64,000 nt of DNA from Saprospirales bacterium (GTDB lineage Bacteria; Bacteroidota; Bacteroidia; Chitinophagales; Saprospiraceae): NCBI GenBank assembly GCA_016719895.1, contig JADJYG010000023.1, positions 1 to 64,000 of the forward strand, read 5' to 3'. Below the pieces are notes generated by a model. It saw only the letters and a list, made by a program, of their open reading frames with translations, was not told the DNA's origin and ran no database searches. A program made the translations under genes and the position numbers. Below are positions 35,410 to 45,415 of the stretch, piece by piece; position 1 is the stretch's first letter; each line of letters opens with the position of its first letter.

Positions 35410-36825
35410 ATCCTGGCCAACCAGGCGCCACCACCACATCCCCCCACGTGCCACCCACATTTTCGCCCAAAACAACCAGCCCCAGGAAAAGTACCAGCGG
35501 CCGGCCAGTTTGGCTTTGTGCCAATGCACGGCGTTGACGGTCCAGCGCACGGCAAAATCGTAGTAGCGCCTCGGGTAGCTGCGCCGGAAATCCAGGTCGC
35601 GGTCGGTGCGGTCGGCCCAGGGCAAATCCGAAAATGCCGTGGATGCCACTTCTTCGTATAATCCGGTTCCTTTGATGGGATACGCAACCGTGATCGTAAA
35701 TAAATCCGGATTCGAGGTTTTCAGGTGTTCCACAGTAGCCCGGATATCGGATTCAGTTTCGCCGGGGTAACCGAGCATGATGAAAGTGCCGGCCTGGATG
35801 CCGGCCCGCCGGGCTGCCTGAATCATAGCGCGTACCTGCTGCACGTCGACCCGGCGGTCCATCGCATCGATGATACGCTGCGACCCGCTTTCGGCGCCGA
35901 TCCACACGCGAAAACAACCGCAGTCGCGCAGCAGCGCTATGGCCGGTTCGTTCAGGCGGTCGGCGCGGGTGATACACTCGAAGGGCGCCCGGATGCCGCG
36001 CTGCCGAAGCTCGGCATGAAAGCCTTCGAGCCATTTGTGGCTCACGGTGAACACATCGTCGACAAACCAGATCAGGTCGATATCATAGTGGGCTTGCAAC
36101 CACTCGATTTCGTCGGCTACCGCTTTCGGCGATCGGCGGCGGTAACTCTGGCCATAAACCGCCGTGCTGCACCACCGGCAGGTGTATGGGCAGCCGCGCT
36201 GCGTGCTGATGGTCATGGCGCTGTGGCCATGCGCGTGTTTCCAGGCATCGAGGTAGCTTTGGAGGTCGATCTTTTGCCGGTTGGGCAGGGGCAGATCGTC
36301 GAGGTCGCGGAGTTTTTCCCGCGCTGCAGTGCGGTGTACCGAGCCATCGGGCAGGCGGTAGACCAGGCCTGAAATGGCGCTGAACACGGCATGCGGCGTG
36401 CGCCAGGCCGGGGTGGCATGCATTGCATGTACAAGTTCCAGCAGTGTTTGCTCGCCCTCGCCAATGACCAGGATGTCGGCGCCGGCGCCGAGGTATTCCG
36501 CTGCGTTGTGCGTCACGTCGGGGCCACCGAGTACGATACGGGTATGTTGTAAAGCCTGCTGGCTCCTGATAAAACGCATGATGGCGATGACGTTTAGTTT
36601 AGTCATCAGGTTGGTGTACAAGGCCGCAATCCCGGGTCGCTGGGCCAACAGGTGTTGCTGCAATATTTCGCGGGAGGAGAACGTCGTATCAAACACCGCA
36701 TTGGCTACGCCATGCCGGTCGAGCCAGGCCGACAGGTACAAAATACCCAAGGGCGGATAGGGCTTCATAATCGCCCGCTCTTTAGGGTCTTCGTGCAGGA
36801 AATAACCGTGGGTGAGGAGTACCAT
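35359..36825 (-). CDS. B12-binding-domain radical SAM protein
   Basis: Protein of 488 residues. The N-terminal half is a cobalamin-binding-like Rossmann domain (PPLGILYLSAWLDRHG, VLGGPDVTHNAAEYLGAGAD, VIGEGEQTLLELVHAM). The radical SAM domain has C-x3-C-x2-C at Cys212, 216 and 219 (CPYTCRWC) and GTFIMLGYPGETESDI. Relatives include BchE-type cyclases and hopanoid or lipid methylases; the substrate is not evident. The start at 36825 (MVLLTHGYFL) was chosen; the longer frame overlaps the divergent promoter region. The C-terminal residues come from an intergenic repeat. Confidence 0.85.
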   Translation of the reverse strand: MVLLTHGYFLHEDPKERAIMKPYPPLGILYLSAWLDRHGVANAVFDTTFSSREILQQHLLAQRPGIAALYTNLMTKLNVIAIMRFIRSQQALQHTRIVLGGPDVTHNAAEYLGAGADILVIGEGEQTLLELVHAMHATPAWRTPHAVFSAISGLVYRLPDGSVHRTAAREKLRDLDDLPLPNRQKIDLQSYLDAWKHAHGHSAMTISTQRGCPYTCRWCSTAVYGQSYRRRSPKAVADEIEWLQAHYDIDLIWFVDDVFTVSHKWLEGFHAELRQRGIRAPFECITRADRLNEPAIALLRDCGCFRVWIGAESGSQRIIDAMDRRVDVQQVRAMIQAARRAGIQAGTFIMLGYPGETESDIRATVEHLKTSNPDLFTITVAYPIKGTGLYEEVASTAFSDLPWADRTDRDLDFRRSYPRRYYDFAVRWTVNAVHWHKAKLAGRWYFSWGWLFWAKMWVARGGMWWWRLVGQDVFPTRQTGQDSQDFAG

Positions 36826-36886
36826 GCCGGGGAGGATCGAAAAATGAGTATCCGGGAAGTTTGTAAGAATAAACCTGAAGACAAGG

Positions 36887-36894
36887 CAAAAGTA
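36887..36894 (-). promoter_or_regulatory. TAnnTTTG -7 box (TACTTTTG) of the radical SAM gene
   Basis: On the minus strand TACTTTTG lies 61 bases upstream of the ATG at 36825. It shares a 153-base divergent region with the pentapeptide-repeat gene. Confidence 0.4.
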
Positions 36895-36947
36895 GAGGTT
36901 TCCGCCCAAGTAGAGTTTTGTGCTGGCGCGCAGTGGGTAAATCTGCC

Positions 36948-36955
36948 TACATTTG
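36948..36955 (+). promoter_or_regulatory. TAnnTTTG -7 box (TACATTTG) of the pentapeptide gene
   Basis: TACATTTG lies 23 bases upstream of the ATG at 36979. Confidence 0.45.
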
Positions 36956-36978
36956 TCTGAACGCGACACATCCAACCT

Positions 36979-38259
36979 ATGGAGGAGAGGGATAAACAAA
37001 ATGAACTGGAAGCCGAAAACCAGCAGCTACGCGAACGTCTGGCTGCCTTGGAAGCTAAGATAGCCGTGCACCGCGCCGCACGCAACCGGCTGCTGCAGGT
37101 GGTCATCCGAACGTTCGCCGGCCGGCCCTTGTATGGCAGCGTCACGCAACTGGTGGATGAAATGGCCGAACGGCGGCTGGAGCGCGAAACGATCAAAAAG
37201 GTGGTGTATGCCACCCTGCACCGGCTCACCCGGGTCGGCATGCTCACGCTCCTCATTGCCCTCGGACCCTTGTTATTGGCCGGGCTTCAGACGTATTACC
37301 TCAAAAAACAGAACGAAAAATTAGACATCCAAAACAAGCGTATCGAACAACAAACCTACCTGCAGGAGGCCGAACGGCGCAGCTCGCTGGTTTTTCTTTT
37401 TGATAATGTGCTCAACAAGATCGACGAAGAACTGCGGATGAACCCGGCCCGCCGGGAACTCAGTCCCCAGCTCATCGGCCGGATCGTGGCCCTGACCAAA
37501 GCGCTCAAGCCCTACCGGTTTCTGGAAGGCGACACCATCACTGCGCGCCAGTCCAGCCCCGAACGCGGCCAGGTACTGCTCAGCATCCTGGCCAGCAAAC
37601 TCAGCCAAAATACGTATGACCAGATTTTTCTGCTGGCCGACTTTTCCTATGCCACCCTGCAAAGCGTAAACCTCGATGGCGCCTACCTGCGCAACATCAA
37701 CCTGTCCAATGCTGTGTTGGCATCGGTATCTTTGACCGGCGCCGATTTGCGCAATGCCAACCTGGAGGGGGCCGACATTTCCGGCGCCCACGTGCAGGTA
37801 ACGGGGCTGAATGCCCGGCCTGCCCGTTTCGATTTTGCCAACCTCCACCAGGCAACGCTGACCGACTGTGACCTCAGCGGGTCATCGTTCGAATACGCCA
37901 ATTTTGCCAATGCGCAGCTGCAGCGCGTGACTTTCCGACGGGCGTTTTTTAACCAAACGAAATTTGCCCATATAAAGGCCGATACCCTGGACTTTGGCGG
38001 ATCCACCCTGCTGAACACCGCCGTCACGGTGAATAAAACACAAGGCGCACCCCCGCACTTCCAATGGACGGACATCTTGCTGGATACCGCCACCTATCAC
38101 CATATCCGGCGCCTGCCCCTTCGCCATTTTCCGGTGCTGGATGCCGCCCAACGCACGTTCCGGATCAAGCGCGATACCTTTTATGTGGACGATAAAAGGC
38201 CGGTCGTCGTGGAAGACTCAATCGAACTGTTCCGCACCGTACGCCCCCCAAAAAAATGA
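36979..38259 (+). CDS. Membrane-anchored pentapeptide-repeat protein
   Basis: Protein of 426 residues. It has an N-terminal coiled coil (about 1-32; QNELEAENQQLRERLAALEA) and a membrane helix (about 86-106; GMLTLLIALGPLLLAGLQTY). A second coiled coil (about 107-130) follows. Residues about 215-330 are A(N/D)L-type pentapeptide repeats (LTGADLRNANLEGADISGAH) forming a quadrilateral beta-helix. No known domain occupies the C-terminal 90 residues. It resembles ion-channel-like pentapeptide proteins only in outline; its function is unknown. It is convergent with fadD. Confidence 0.8.
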   Translation: MEERDKQNELEAENQQLRERLAALEAKIAVHRAARNRLLQVVIRTFAGRPLYGSVTQLVDEMAERRLERETIKKVVYATLHRLTRVGMLTLLIALGPLLLAGLQTYYLKKQNEKLDIQNKRIEQQTYLQEAERRSSLVFLFDNVLNKIDEELRMNPARRELSPQLIGRIVALTKALKPYRFLEGDTITARQSSPERGQVLLSILASKLSQNTYDQIFLLADFSYATLQSVNLDGAYLRNINLSNAVLASVSLTGADLRNANLEGADISGAHVQVTGLNARPARFDFANLHQATLTDCDLSGSSFEYANFANAQLQRVTFRRAFFNQTKFAHIKADTLDFGGSTLLNTAVTVNKTQGAPPHFQWTDILLDTATYHHIRRLPLRHFPVLDAAQRTFRIKRDTFYVDDKRPVVVEDSIELFRTVRPPKK

Positions 38260-38275
38260 TCCTGTGCGCACCCGC

Positions 38276-40093
38276 TCAGCGGTACATCGCATCAATGTCG
38301 TGCTGAAATTTCTTCAGAATGACCCGGCGTTTCAATTTCAAGGTAGGCGTCAGCTCGGCATCCGAACCATCAGCCTTGACGGGTTCCCAAAGGTCGGGCA
38401 GCAGTTTGAATTTTTTGATCTGTTCGAATTTGCCAAAATGCGGGTTGATCCGCTCCAGCAGCATTTCGTACCGTCGTTGCACTTCCGGGCGCTGTAAGGC
38501 GGCAGCCACTCCGGTCCATTCGATCTGATGGCGCAGGCACCAATCGCGCAAGCCCTCGGCAGCCGGCACAATCAGGGCGGACACAAATTTGAGGTCGTCG
38601 CCAACAATCATGGCTTGCTCAACCAGGTAATGTTCTTTCAAGGCCGATTCAAGCGGAGCTGGCGCCACGTACTTCCCCTGGCTGGTTTTGAGCAATTCTT
38701 TTTTGCGGTCGGTTATTTTTAAATACCTCCGGCCGCCAGGGCCGTCCACCCAGGCGCCCACGTCGCCGGTAGCCAACCAGTTCTGGCCGTCGATCCGGCG
38801 CATCACTTCCGCTGTTTTTTCCGGCTGTTTGTAATAACCGGCCATTACACCCGGACTTTGGGCCAGTATTTCGCCTTCTCCGGGGCCGTAATCGGGGCTG
38901 GGCTCGATCCGGACTTTCACGCCATCCAGCAGCGGGCCTACGGTGCCCAGCATTGCCCCACCAGGCTTCATACTGTTGAAGCTCAGGGCTGGCGCCACCT
39001 CCGTCATGCCATATCCCTCGCGCACCGGGATGCCGGCGGCGTTGAACGTGCGCATGATCCGGAGGGGGCAGGCGCTGGCGCCGGTAATAATGGTTTTTAC
39101 GCATCCGCCCAGGGCTTCGCGCCATTTGGAAAAAATCAGCCGGTCGGCAATTTTCCACTTCAGGGCCGCCAGCCCGGAGGGGGTATAGTCGAAATACCAA
39201 CGGCCGGTCAGGTGCAGAGCCCAAAAAAACAGGGCGCGCTTGATTCCCCGCAGTTCGATGCCTTTCGCAACAATTTTATCGTACACTTTTTCAAGCAGGC
39301 GCGGCACCGTGGTGAAATAATGGGGCCGGATGGCGCGCAGATCGCCTGTTTCGCCGCCCAGGTTTTCGGTGCCCGTGAAGGCAACACTGCCGCCAAATGC
39401 GGTATAGGCGTAAACTGCGACGCGCTCGAAAACGTGGCTGACGGGCAAAAAACTCAGGATGCGGTCGCCGGGCCGGAAGGGGATCAGCTGGCGCAGGGCT
39501 TCTATATTAAAAATAATGTTATCGTGCGTGAGCATCACGCCTTTGGGGTTACCGGTGGTGCCGGAGGTATATACCAGCGTCATGACATCGCCCGGGCGGA
39601 TGCCGGCTTTCAGGCGCTCCACTTCCGAGAAGTCGCCATCGGCCAGCAGTGTTTCCCAGCTGCGTGCGCGGGGGTGTTCGCCGAAGGCAAAGATTTCGTT
39701 CAGGCCGGGCAGGTTGGCCTGGGCCGCACGCACTTTTTCATACAGGTCGTTTTCGCCGACAATACAATATTTCGACTCCGATTCCCGCAGGATGTATTCA
39801 TATTCCCGGGCGCTGATGGTGGGGTACATCGGTACGTTCAGAATGCCGGTTTGCGCCATGGCGAAATCCAGCACGACCCAGGCGGGTGTAGTCTGGTAGA
39901 CAACGGTAGCGACCTTGTCGCCGGGTTGCAGGCCGAGCCGCAGCAAACCCAGGCTGGCCTGATTCACCAGCCGGACGGTCTCCTGCGTGGAATAATAGCG
40001 CCACTGGCCATTCACCTTGTGGCCAAACGCATGGTCTTGCGGACAATGTTCCAGTTGTTCGTAGAGGTAATCAAACAGGCGTTTTCCCAGCAT
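38276..40093 (-). CDS. fadD: Long-chain fatty acid-CoA ligase (AMP-forming)
   Basis: Acyl-CoA synthetase of 605 residues that activates fatty acids with ATP and CoA at the membrane. It has the P-loop YTSGTTGNPKGVMLTH, the A5-type motif EGYGMTEVAPALSFNS, the ATP-binding NWLATGDVGAWVDGPGGRRY and the hinge KITDRKKELLKTSQGKYVAP. Long-chain type is inferred from length and the FLPVSHVFERV region. It is convergent with the pentapeptide gene. Confidence 0.92.
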   Translation of the reverse strand: MLGKRLFDYLYEQLEHCPQDHAFGHKVNGQWRYYSTQETVRLVNQASLGLLRLGLQPGDKVATVVYQTTPAWVVLDFAMAQTGILNVPMYPTISAREYEYILRESESKYCIVGENDLYEKVRAAQANLPGLNEIFAFGEHPRARSWETLLADGDFSEVERLKAGIRPGDVMTLVYTSGTTGNPKGVMLTHDNIIFNIEALRQLIPFRPGDRILSFLPVSHVFERVAVYAYTAFGGSVAFTGTENLGGETGDLRAIRPHYFTTVPRLLEKVYDKIVAKGIELRGIKRALFFWALHLTGRWYFDYTPSGLAALKWKIADRLIFSKWREALGGCVKTIITGASACPLRIMRTFNAAGIPVREGYGMTEVAPALSFNSMKPGGAMLGTVGPLLDGVKVRIEPSPDYGPGEGEILAQSPGVMAGYYKQPEKTAEVMRRIDGQNWLATGDVGAWVDGPGGRRYLKITDRKKELLKTSQGKYVAPAPLESALKEHYLVEQAMIVGDDLKFVSALIVPAAEGLRDWCLRHQIEWTGVAAALQRPEVQRRYEMLLERINPHFGKFEQIKKFKLLPDLWEPVKADGSDAELTPTLKLKRRVILKKFQHDIDAMYR

Positions 40094-40705
40094 TTGACAA
40101 GATATTTACGTAAAATATGAAATTTTAAAACAATTTGACGATTTTTCAGATATTTAACCGCCCGGCGGGCGATCCGGGTAATTTCTGGTGCGAAAATGCG
40201 TAAAAATTTCTGATTGCCATAGCCGTATTCCTGCCAAAAGGAAATGGCGGTTTCTTTGTTTTTATTTGGCTCAAGCGAGGCAGAATGGTTACAAACAAAA
40301 CAAAACGCAAGCACTAAACTTTTAAAACAAAAAATGTTTTCAAATTTTACGGCATAAACATTTGTTTTTGAACCCTTTTTGCCCGACCTTTGTTTTCCTT
40401 TTGGAAAAGCGTGCCTTTTCGTGCGGTCCATCTATTACTTCGACCGATAATCCCTTCGAAAAGGACTTAGAACAATACGATTTTGTGGAATTGTGAACAT
40501 GGATGGTCGCGTGAGGCCATCGTGTTTTGGCGCTCCCCGCTTTGGCCCGGCTCTTAAAATATGGCCAGGCAGCGCGGACGCACATTTTACCCGGCCTTGT
40601 TCCTGCGGCAAAACTGCCCGGGCGTGGGCGGGTCGCGTAGCTCCGGATGACCATTGCGGCCCCCGATCCGCCAAAAAAGCAACAGGCATACAAACAGCAG
40701 GCAGG
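40094..40705. other. Gap of about 600 bases, no supported gene
   Basis: The first 350 bases are AT-rich and probably include the fadD promoter (minus). The last 200 bases are GC-rich, and a frame open from 40493 runs into the TPR gene, but it has no protein-like character. No tRNA, hairpin array or conserved RNA was recognised. Confidence 0.4.
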
Positions 40706-41737
40706 ATGAATACGCAAGCACTCAAATTGATTTTTAAAGGCCGGCTCGAATTCGGCAACCAGCGGACCTTCGACATGGTCTTGCGGCACTGGCAGAACCG
40801 TATCGAAACGTACTTCAAGGCGGACATTTTGTTCAAGCCGGAGGACGTGTTTTCGGCGGAAGACTTCTCGCTGACGGTACCGCAGGTGAAAATAATTAAT
40901 TCGGAAAAATCCTGGCGAAGCACCACTGCACTGTTGGAGGAAGTGGCTCAATTTGCCGTTGCCGGCAATATTTGGGCCTGGTGTATCGATGAGGGCCGCT
41001 TGCTGGACACCCTGAACATCGAGCCGGATTCCGACAAAGTGGCCGTGCAGGAATACCGGCGCGGGCGCAACCTGGTCGGTCAGGCCGGCAAGGAACAAGA
41101 GGCCACCGAAGCGCTCAGCCGGGCTATTGAAAAATACGAACGGCATGCGCTGGCTTACGAACGCCGGGGCTACGTGAACTATAAACTCAAGAACTACAAC
41201 GACGCGTTGCACGATTTTTCAAAAAGCATCCGGTTCAATCCAAACAACCCGGAGCCTTATTATGGCTGCGGCAAGGTGAAGATGTTGAAAAATGATTGGG
41301 ACGGCGCCGTGCAAGACTTTGAGCAGGCCGTCAAACGTTCGCTGGCCCTGCAACCCCTGCATTGGCTGGCGCGCCTGAAAAAAGGAGAAAGTTTGTTTCA
41401 TGCAAAAAAATATAGCGAAGCCGTCATCGAACTCCGCCTCTACCTGAAGCGCGATTTCGCTGAAAACGACCCCAACTTCCTGCGCCTTCGCCGGGCCGCT
41501 TACCTCCTGGGTAAAGCCCTGCTCGCCCTGAACGACGCGCCGGCTGCCGTGGCGGCGTTCGACCAGACCCTGGCATTCCAAACCGGCGTGGAGCTGGTGC
41601 CCGAGGCGGAAGGCCTGCTGCACCGGGCGATAGCCAAGCATCGCGTGGGCCAACCGGAATACGCCGTCGATCTGCAAGCCGCCGCCCAAATGGGCTCTAC
41701 CGAAGCAGCGCGGCTGCTGGAGGAATGGCAGGGGTAG
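40706..41737 (+). CDS. TPR-repeat protein
   Basis: Protein of 343 residues without signal peptide. After an N-terminal region of unknown fold (RLEFGNQRTFDMVLRHWQNR), tetratricopeptide repeats start near residue 125 (GKEQEATEALSRAIEKYERH, ALAYERRGYVNYKLKNYNDA, EPYYGCGKVKMLKNDWDGAV) and continue to the C-terminus. It is probably a cytoplasmic scaffold. The ATG at 40706 (MNTQALKLIF) is chosen over the far-upstream ATG because the intervening codons look non-coding. Confidence 0.75.
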   Translation: MNTQALKLIFKGRLEFGNQRTFDMVLRHWQNRIETYFKADILFKPEDVFSAEDFSLTVPQVKIINSEKSWRSTTALLEEVAQFAVAGNIWAWCIDEGRLLDTLNIEPDSDKVAVQEYRRGRNLVGQAGKEQEATEALSRAIEKYERHALAYERRGYVNYKLKNYNDALHDFSKSIRFNPNNPEPYYGCGKVKMLKNDWDGAVQDFEQAVKRSLALQPLHWLARLKKGESLFHAKKYSEAVIELRLYLKRDFAENDPNFLRLRRAAYLLGKALLALNDAPAAVAAFDQTLAFQTGVELVPEAEGLLHRAIAKHRVGQPEYAVDLQAAAQMGSTEAARLLEEWQG

Positions 41738-41902
41738 TGTTTATCGTACTTGTTGCGATCTATGTAAAAATTCAGGCAGCATTTTTCAAATACAATTCGT
41801 TTCCGGCCCAGGCCGGAACGCACATCGCCCGGCGGGACTTCAACCTCCGGGCGATGCGCGTTTCACCCGGAACCAGATGCCATTTTGCCGGCGTTTTTTT
41901 CA

Positions 41903-41910
41903 TATTTTTG
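41903..41910 (+). promoter_or_regulatory. TAnnTTTG -7 box (TATTTTTG) of the Wzz-like gene
   Basis: TATTTTTG lies 40 bases upstream of the ATG at 41951. A TTTG at 41884-41887 upstream is closer than the usual -33 spacing. Confidence 0.45.
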
Positions 41911-41950
41911 CGCCCCCTTTTTATCGCCATCACGCATTTGACCGAACAAC

Positions 41951-43072
41951 ATGGAAAACCGCGACAATCTCCTCGGTGTCTTTCAAACCGTTTACCGGTG
42001 GAGAAAAACGATCCGGAATGTCTGCCTGCTGGCCATAGCCGGTAGCATCGGCATATCCTTGCTCCTGAAAAATTATTACCAGGCCACCACGATCTTTTAC
42101 CCGGCCAGCCCCCGCCTGGCCAATCCCGAACTCATGTTCGGCAATACCGGCCAGGTGACCGACTACTACGGCTCCGACCACGACCTCGACCGGCTTGTCG
42201 AAATGGCCGGCAGTAAAGAACTGGAAGATTATATGGTGACCCGGTTTAATCTGTATGAACACTATGCCATCGACTCCTCGGCCACACAAGGGCCCCACAA
42301 AGTGCGCAAACGGTTCCGGTCATTATACATGGCGCAAAAAAACAAAAACGACGCTATCGAGCTGAGCATAGAAGATACCGATCCGCAGCTGGCGGCAGCT
42401 ATGGCCAATGCGGCCCGCGATAAAATCAATGCCATCGGGCAGCGGCTGACCAAAGAGAGTCAGGCCAAACTGCTGGCTGCCTTCGAAGACAATATCAAGC
42501 GCAAAAGGGCGGAACTGGATTTACTCGGCGACAGCCTGCAGCGCACCCAGGCGACTTTTGGCATCTACAGCCCCGGCGCGCAGGGCGAGCAACTTTCAGA
42601 ACAACTGGCCACCGCCCAGTCGGAAATTACCCGCGGACGCGCCCGGCTCCAGATTTTGGAAAAAGACCCCCTGATCCCGCGCGACACCATCGCTTATATG
42701 CGCGCCAACCTCAACGCATACGAACAGCAGCGCCAACAGCTGATGTCGAATGACCCCGGCACCGAAAATATGACGATCAAACGCTACAACGAAGGATACC
42801 CGACGATAGCCATCTTGCAGGACCTGCACTACCAATCGCGCAAGCAACTCAGCTACGACCTGGAGCGATACAACCAGATACTGGCAGCTTATAATACCGA
42901 TATTCCGGCGCTGCTGGTGGTGGAACCTGCCGAGCCGCCGCTGATAAAAAGCCGGCCCAAACGCAGTATTATCGTACTCACAGTAGCCCTGGCGGCTTTT
43001 CTGTTTACCGTATTAGCTGCCTTGATGGCCGATGCCTACCAGGATATCCGCTGGAAAGATATCACGGGCTAA
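41951..43072 (+). CDS. Wzz-like polysaccharide chain-length determinant
   Basis: Polysaccharide co-polymerase of 373 residues with the two-helix layout. The N-terminal membrane helix is at about 23-40 (VCLLAIAGSIGISLLLKNYY) and the C-terminal one at about 338-360 (SIIVLTVALAAFLFTVLAAL). The long periplasmic coiled-coil region lies between (about 120-300; LAAAMANAARDKINAIGQRL). A Pro-rich motif (PAEPPLIKSRPKRS) precedes the second helix, as in Wzz proteins. No tyrosine kinase domain is attached. The O-antigen ligase-like gene follows after 23 bases. Confidence 0.85.
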   Translation: MENRDNLLGVFQTVYRWRKTIRNVCLLAIAGSIGISLLLKNYYQATTIFYPASPRLANPELMFGNTGQVTDYYGSDHDLDRLVEMAGSKELEDYMVTRFNLYEHYAIDSSATQGPHKVRKRFRSLYMAQKNKNDAIELSIEDTDPQLAAAMANAARDKINAIGQRLTKESQAKLLAAFEDNIKRKRAELDLLGDSLQRTQATFGIYSPGAQGEQLSEQLATAQSEITRGRARLQILEKDPLIPRDTIAYMRANLNAYEQQRQQLMSNDPGTENMTIKRYNEGYPTIAILQDLHYQSRKQLSYDLERYNQILAAYNTDIPALLVVEPAEPPLIKSRPKRSIIVLTVALAAFLFTVLAALMADAYQDIRWKDITG

Positions 43073-43095
43073 TGCGCCCGAATTCCGTCCGTTAA

Positions 43096-44550
43096 ATGTT
43101 TCGCCAACGCGCCATGCCCGATCTGTCCGCACTTCCTTCGAGCCAACCACAGCGCAGGCTGATGGGCGTATGGGCCGTGTTGTGCCTGGCCTGCTTGTTG
43201 GGCGCCGTCGGCCTGGAATCCTGGTGGCTGGCAACCGTGCCGGCAATCGGGTTGGTACTGTGGCTGGCCGTTGTGGACTTCCGCAAAGTCTTTTACCTGA
43301 TGCTGGCCTGTATCCCGTTTTCTATCGAGATCGAGCTGCCCGGCGGCCTGAGCACGGACCTGCCTTCCGAACCGCTCATGTGGTTGCTTACCCTTGCCGG
43401 CGGCGCCTGGTTTTTGCGGCACGGACAAATCCTCGACGGCCGGCTTTTGCGGCATCCGGTCACCCTGGCATTACTGGCACACCTGGCTTGGACGGCGGTG
43501 GCGACGGTGAGTTCCACCGACGTTCTGGTGTCCTTCAAATTTTTACTCGCCAAGGGTTGGTATGTGCTGGTGTTCTATTTCCTGGCCGCGCATTTGCTAA
43601 AAACCGAACGGGATTTCAAACAACTCCTGTGGTGGTTTTTTATTCCGCTGCTCCTCACGGTGTTGAGTGTGCTGGCCCGGCATGCGCCCCATGGGTTCTC
43701 CTTTCAGGAAGTGAATTACGTGATGGGGCCATTTTACCGCAACCACGTGATGTATGCCTGTCTGCTGGCCATTTTTATTCCCTTTGCCTGGTATGGCGCC
43801 TATTGGTACCGGCGATATTCCGGCCCCTGGTGGGTGTTGGCGACCGGTATAGCTTTGCTCGTGCTGGGGATCAACTTCGCCTACACCCGGGCGGCCTATG
43901 TGGCGCTTGCGGCAGCGATAGTGATCTACTGGGTCATCCGGAAGCGTTTTATCCGGGGTACACTACTGGTGTTCGGGATAGTAGTGGCAGGATTGCTCGC
44001 CAGCGTGACCAGCCGCGACAACTGGCTGGAGTTTGCCCCCGACTTCGAACGCGCCGTGACGCATACCCGCTTTGATAACCTCCTGGACGCTACCACCAAA
44101 CTGGAAGACATCTCCACTATGGAACGGGTGTACCGCTGGGTGGCAGCGGCATATATGATTCAGGACCGGCCCCTGACCGGTTTTGGCCCGGGCAACTTTT
44201 ATTTCAATTACCAGAAATACACGGTTTCCAGCTTCAAGACTTATGTGAGCGACAACCCCGAACGCTCTGGTATCCACAACTATTACCTGATGGTGACGGT
44301 TGAACAGGGTATTCCCGGTTTTTTGTTTTTCCTTTTGTTCTGCCTGACGGTCATTTTCAAAGGCCAGCAAATCTATCATCGAACGGCCGAAGCGCCGCAA
44401 CGGCGCATCCTCGTGGCCGCGCTGCTCAGCTTTATGCTGATCGTTATGCTCATGCTCATGAACGATTTTGTGGAAACAGACAAAATTGGTTCGCTGTTTT
44501 TTATCAGTGCGGCCCTGCTGGTAAACGCCGAACGCCGGCTCGAGGGCTGA
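43096..44550 (+). CDS. O-antigen ligase / polymerase-like membrane protein
   Basis: Protein of 484 residues with about 12 membrane helices. The large periplasmic loop between the later helices contains ERVYRWVAAAYMIQDRPLTG, GFGPGNFYFNYQKY and GIHNYYLMVTVEQGIPGFLF, the signature region of WaaL/Wzy-type glycan ligases and polymerases. With the Wzz-like partner it probably elongates or attaches a surface polysaccharide. Whether it is ligase or polymerase cannot be decided from sequence. Its stop abuts the nadC stop (shared TGATCA). Confidence 0.85.
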   Translation: MFRQRAMPDLSALPSSQPQRRLMGVWAVLCLACLLGAVGLESWWLATVPAIGLVLWLAVVDFRKVFYLMLACIPFSIEIELPGGLSTDLPSEPLMWLLTLAGGAWFLRHGQILDGRLLRHPVTLALLAHLAWTAVATVSSTDVLVSFKFLLAKGWYVLVFYFLAAHLLKTERDFKQLLWWFFIPLLLTVLSVLARHAPHGFSFQEVNYVMGPFYRNHVMYACLLAIFIPFAWYGAYWYRRYSGPWWVLATGIALLVLGINFAYTRAAYVALAAAIVIYWVIRKRFIRGTLLVFGIVVAGLLASVTSRDNWLEFAPDFERAVTHTRFDNLLDATTKLEDISTMERVYRWVAAAYMIQDRPLTGFGPGNFYFNYQKYTVSSFKTYVSDNPERSGIHNYYLMVTVEQGIPGFLFFLLFCLTVIFKGQQIYHRTAEAPQRRILVAALLSFMLIVMLMLMNDFVETDKIGSLFFISAALLVNAERRLEG

Positions 44551-45411
44551 TCATTTTTGTATTTTCAGGCTCATGTCCAGCGGTTGGGCGGAATGCGTGA
44601 GCGCGCCGGCCGACACGTAATCCACCCCGGTCAGGGCGTATTTCCGCACATTGAACAGGTTGATGCCGCCGGAGGCTTCGGTTTCGAAACGTTTGTTGAC
44701 GGTGGCGACGGCTTCGGCGAGAATAGGAATCTCGAAGTTGTCAAACATGAGCCGGGTGATGCCGCCGGCGCCGAGGGCTTCGTGTACTTCCACGAGGTTG
44801 CGCACCTCCAGGGTGATGGGCAGGTCCAGCTGATGCGTCTTCAGGTAGGTTTGCGCGCGTTCGATGGCAGGCCGGATACCGCCGCTGGCATCCACGTGAT
44901 TGTCTTTGATCATGAGCCAGTCGTACAGGCCCCAGCGGTAGTTTTCGCATCCGCCGATTTTCACCGCCCATTTTTCCAGAAACCGGATCAGGGGGGTGGT
45001 TTTGCGGGTATCGAGCACCTTCACTGGCAGGTCGCCTACCTCGAAAGCAAACCGGCTGGAAAGGGTGGCGATGCCGCTCATGCGCTGCATGGCGTTGAGC
45101 ACCAGGCGTTCGGCTTGCAAGAGCGCCCGCGTATTGCCTTCTACCTCCAGGGCAATTTCGCCGTAGAAAATATCGGAACCGTCGGGCTTGCGCACCACTA
45201 CCGTGCAACCCGGGTCTGCCTGCCGGAAGACGCACTCTGCCAGTTCGACGCCGGCAATAACGCCGTAGTCTTTTACTTTCAGCAGGGCCTTGCTGCGGTG
45301 ACCGGCCGGTATGGTGGCTTGGGAGGTGTGGTCGCCGTCGCGTACGTCTTCGTACAAGGCAGCGGTGATGAACGCCTGGATTTGCTGGTCGGTGATTTGT
45401 GTTGGACGCAT
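44551..45411 (-). CDS. nadC: Nicotinate-nucleotide pyrophosphorylase (carboxylating)
   Basis: NAD biosynthesis enzyme that converts quinolinate and PRPP to nicotinate mononucleotide. The 286-residue protein has EDVRDGDHTSQATIP, LNAMQRMSGIATLSSRF, LDTRKTTPLIRFLEKWAVKI, MIKDNHVDASGGI and the C-terminal phosphate-binding EASGGINLFNVRKYALTGVD. It starts 4 bases after the thioredoxin-fold gene, at the end of a four-gene minus-strand run. Confidence 0.95.
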   Translation of the reverse strand: MRPTQITDQQIQAFITAALYEDVRDGDHTSQATIPAGHRSKALLKVKDYGVIAGVELAECVFRQADPGCTVVVRKPDGSDIFYGEIALEVEGNTRALLQAERLVLNAMQRMSGIATLSSRFAFEVGDLPVKVLDTRKTTPLIRFLEKWAVKIGGCENYRWGLYDWLMIKDNHVDASGGIRPAIERAQTYLKTHQLDLPITLEVRNLVEVHEALGAGGITRLMFDNFEIPILAEAVATVNKRFETEASGGINLFNVRKYALTGVDYVSAGALTHSAQPLDMSLKIQK

Positions 45412-45415
45412 AAGG

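Noticed and set aside
40480..40500. TGTGGAATTGTGA, resembling part of the E. coli lac operator region
   Set aside because: The second half of the operator is missing, no lac-type gene or cloning-vector sequence is nearby, and the surroundings look native.
40493..40705. N-terminal extension of the TPR protein
   Set aside because: The residues are Pro/Arg/Cys-rich and look like translated non-coding DNA; the ATG at 40706 starts a normal-looking protein.
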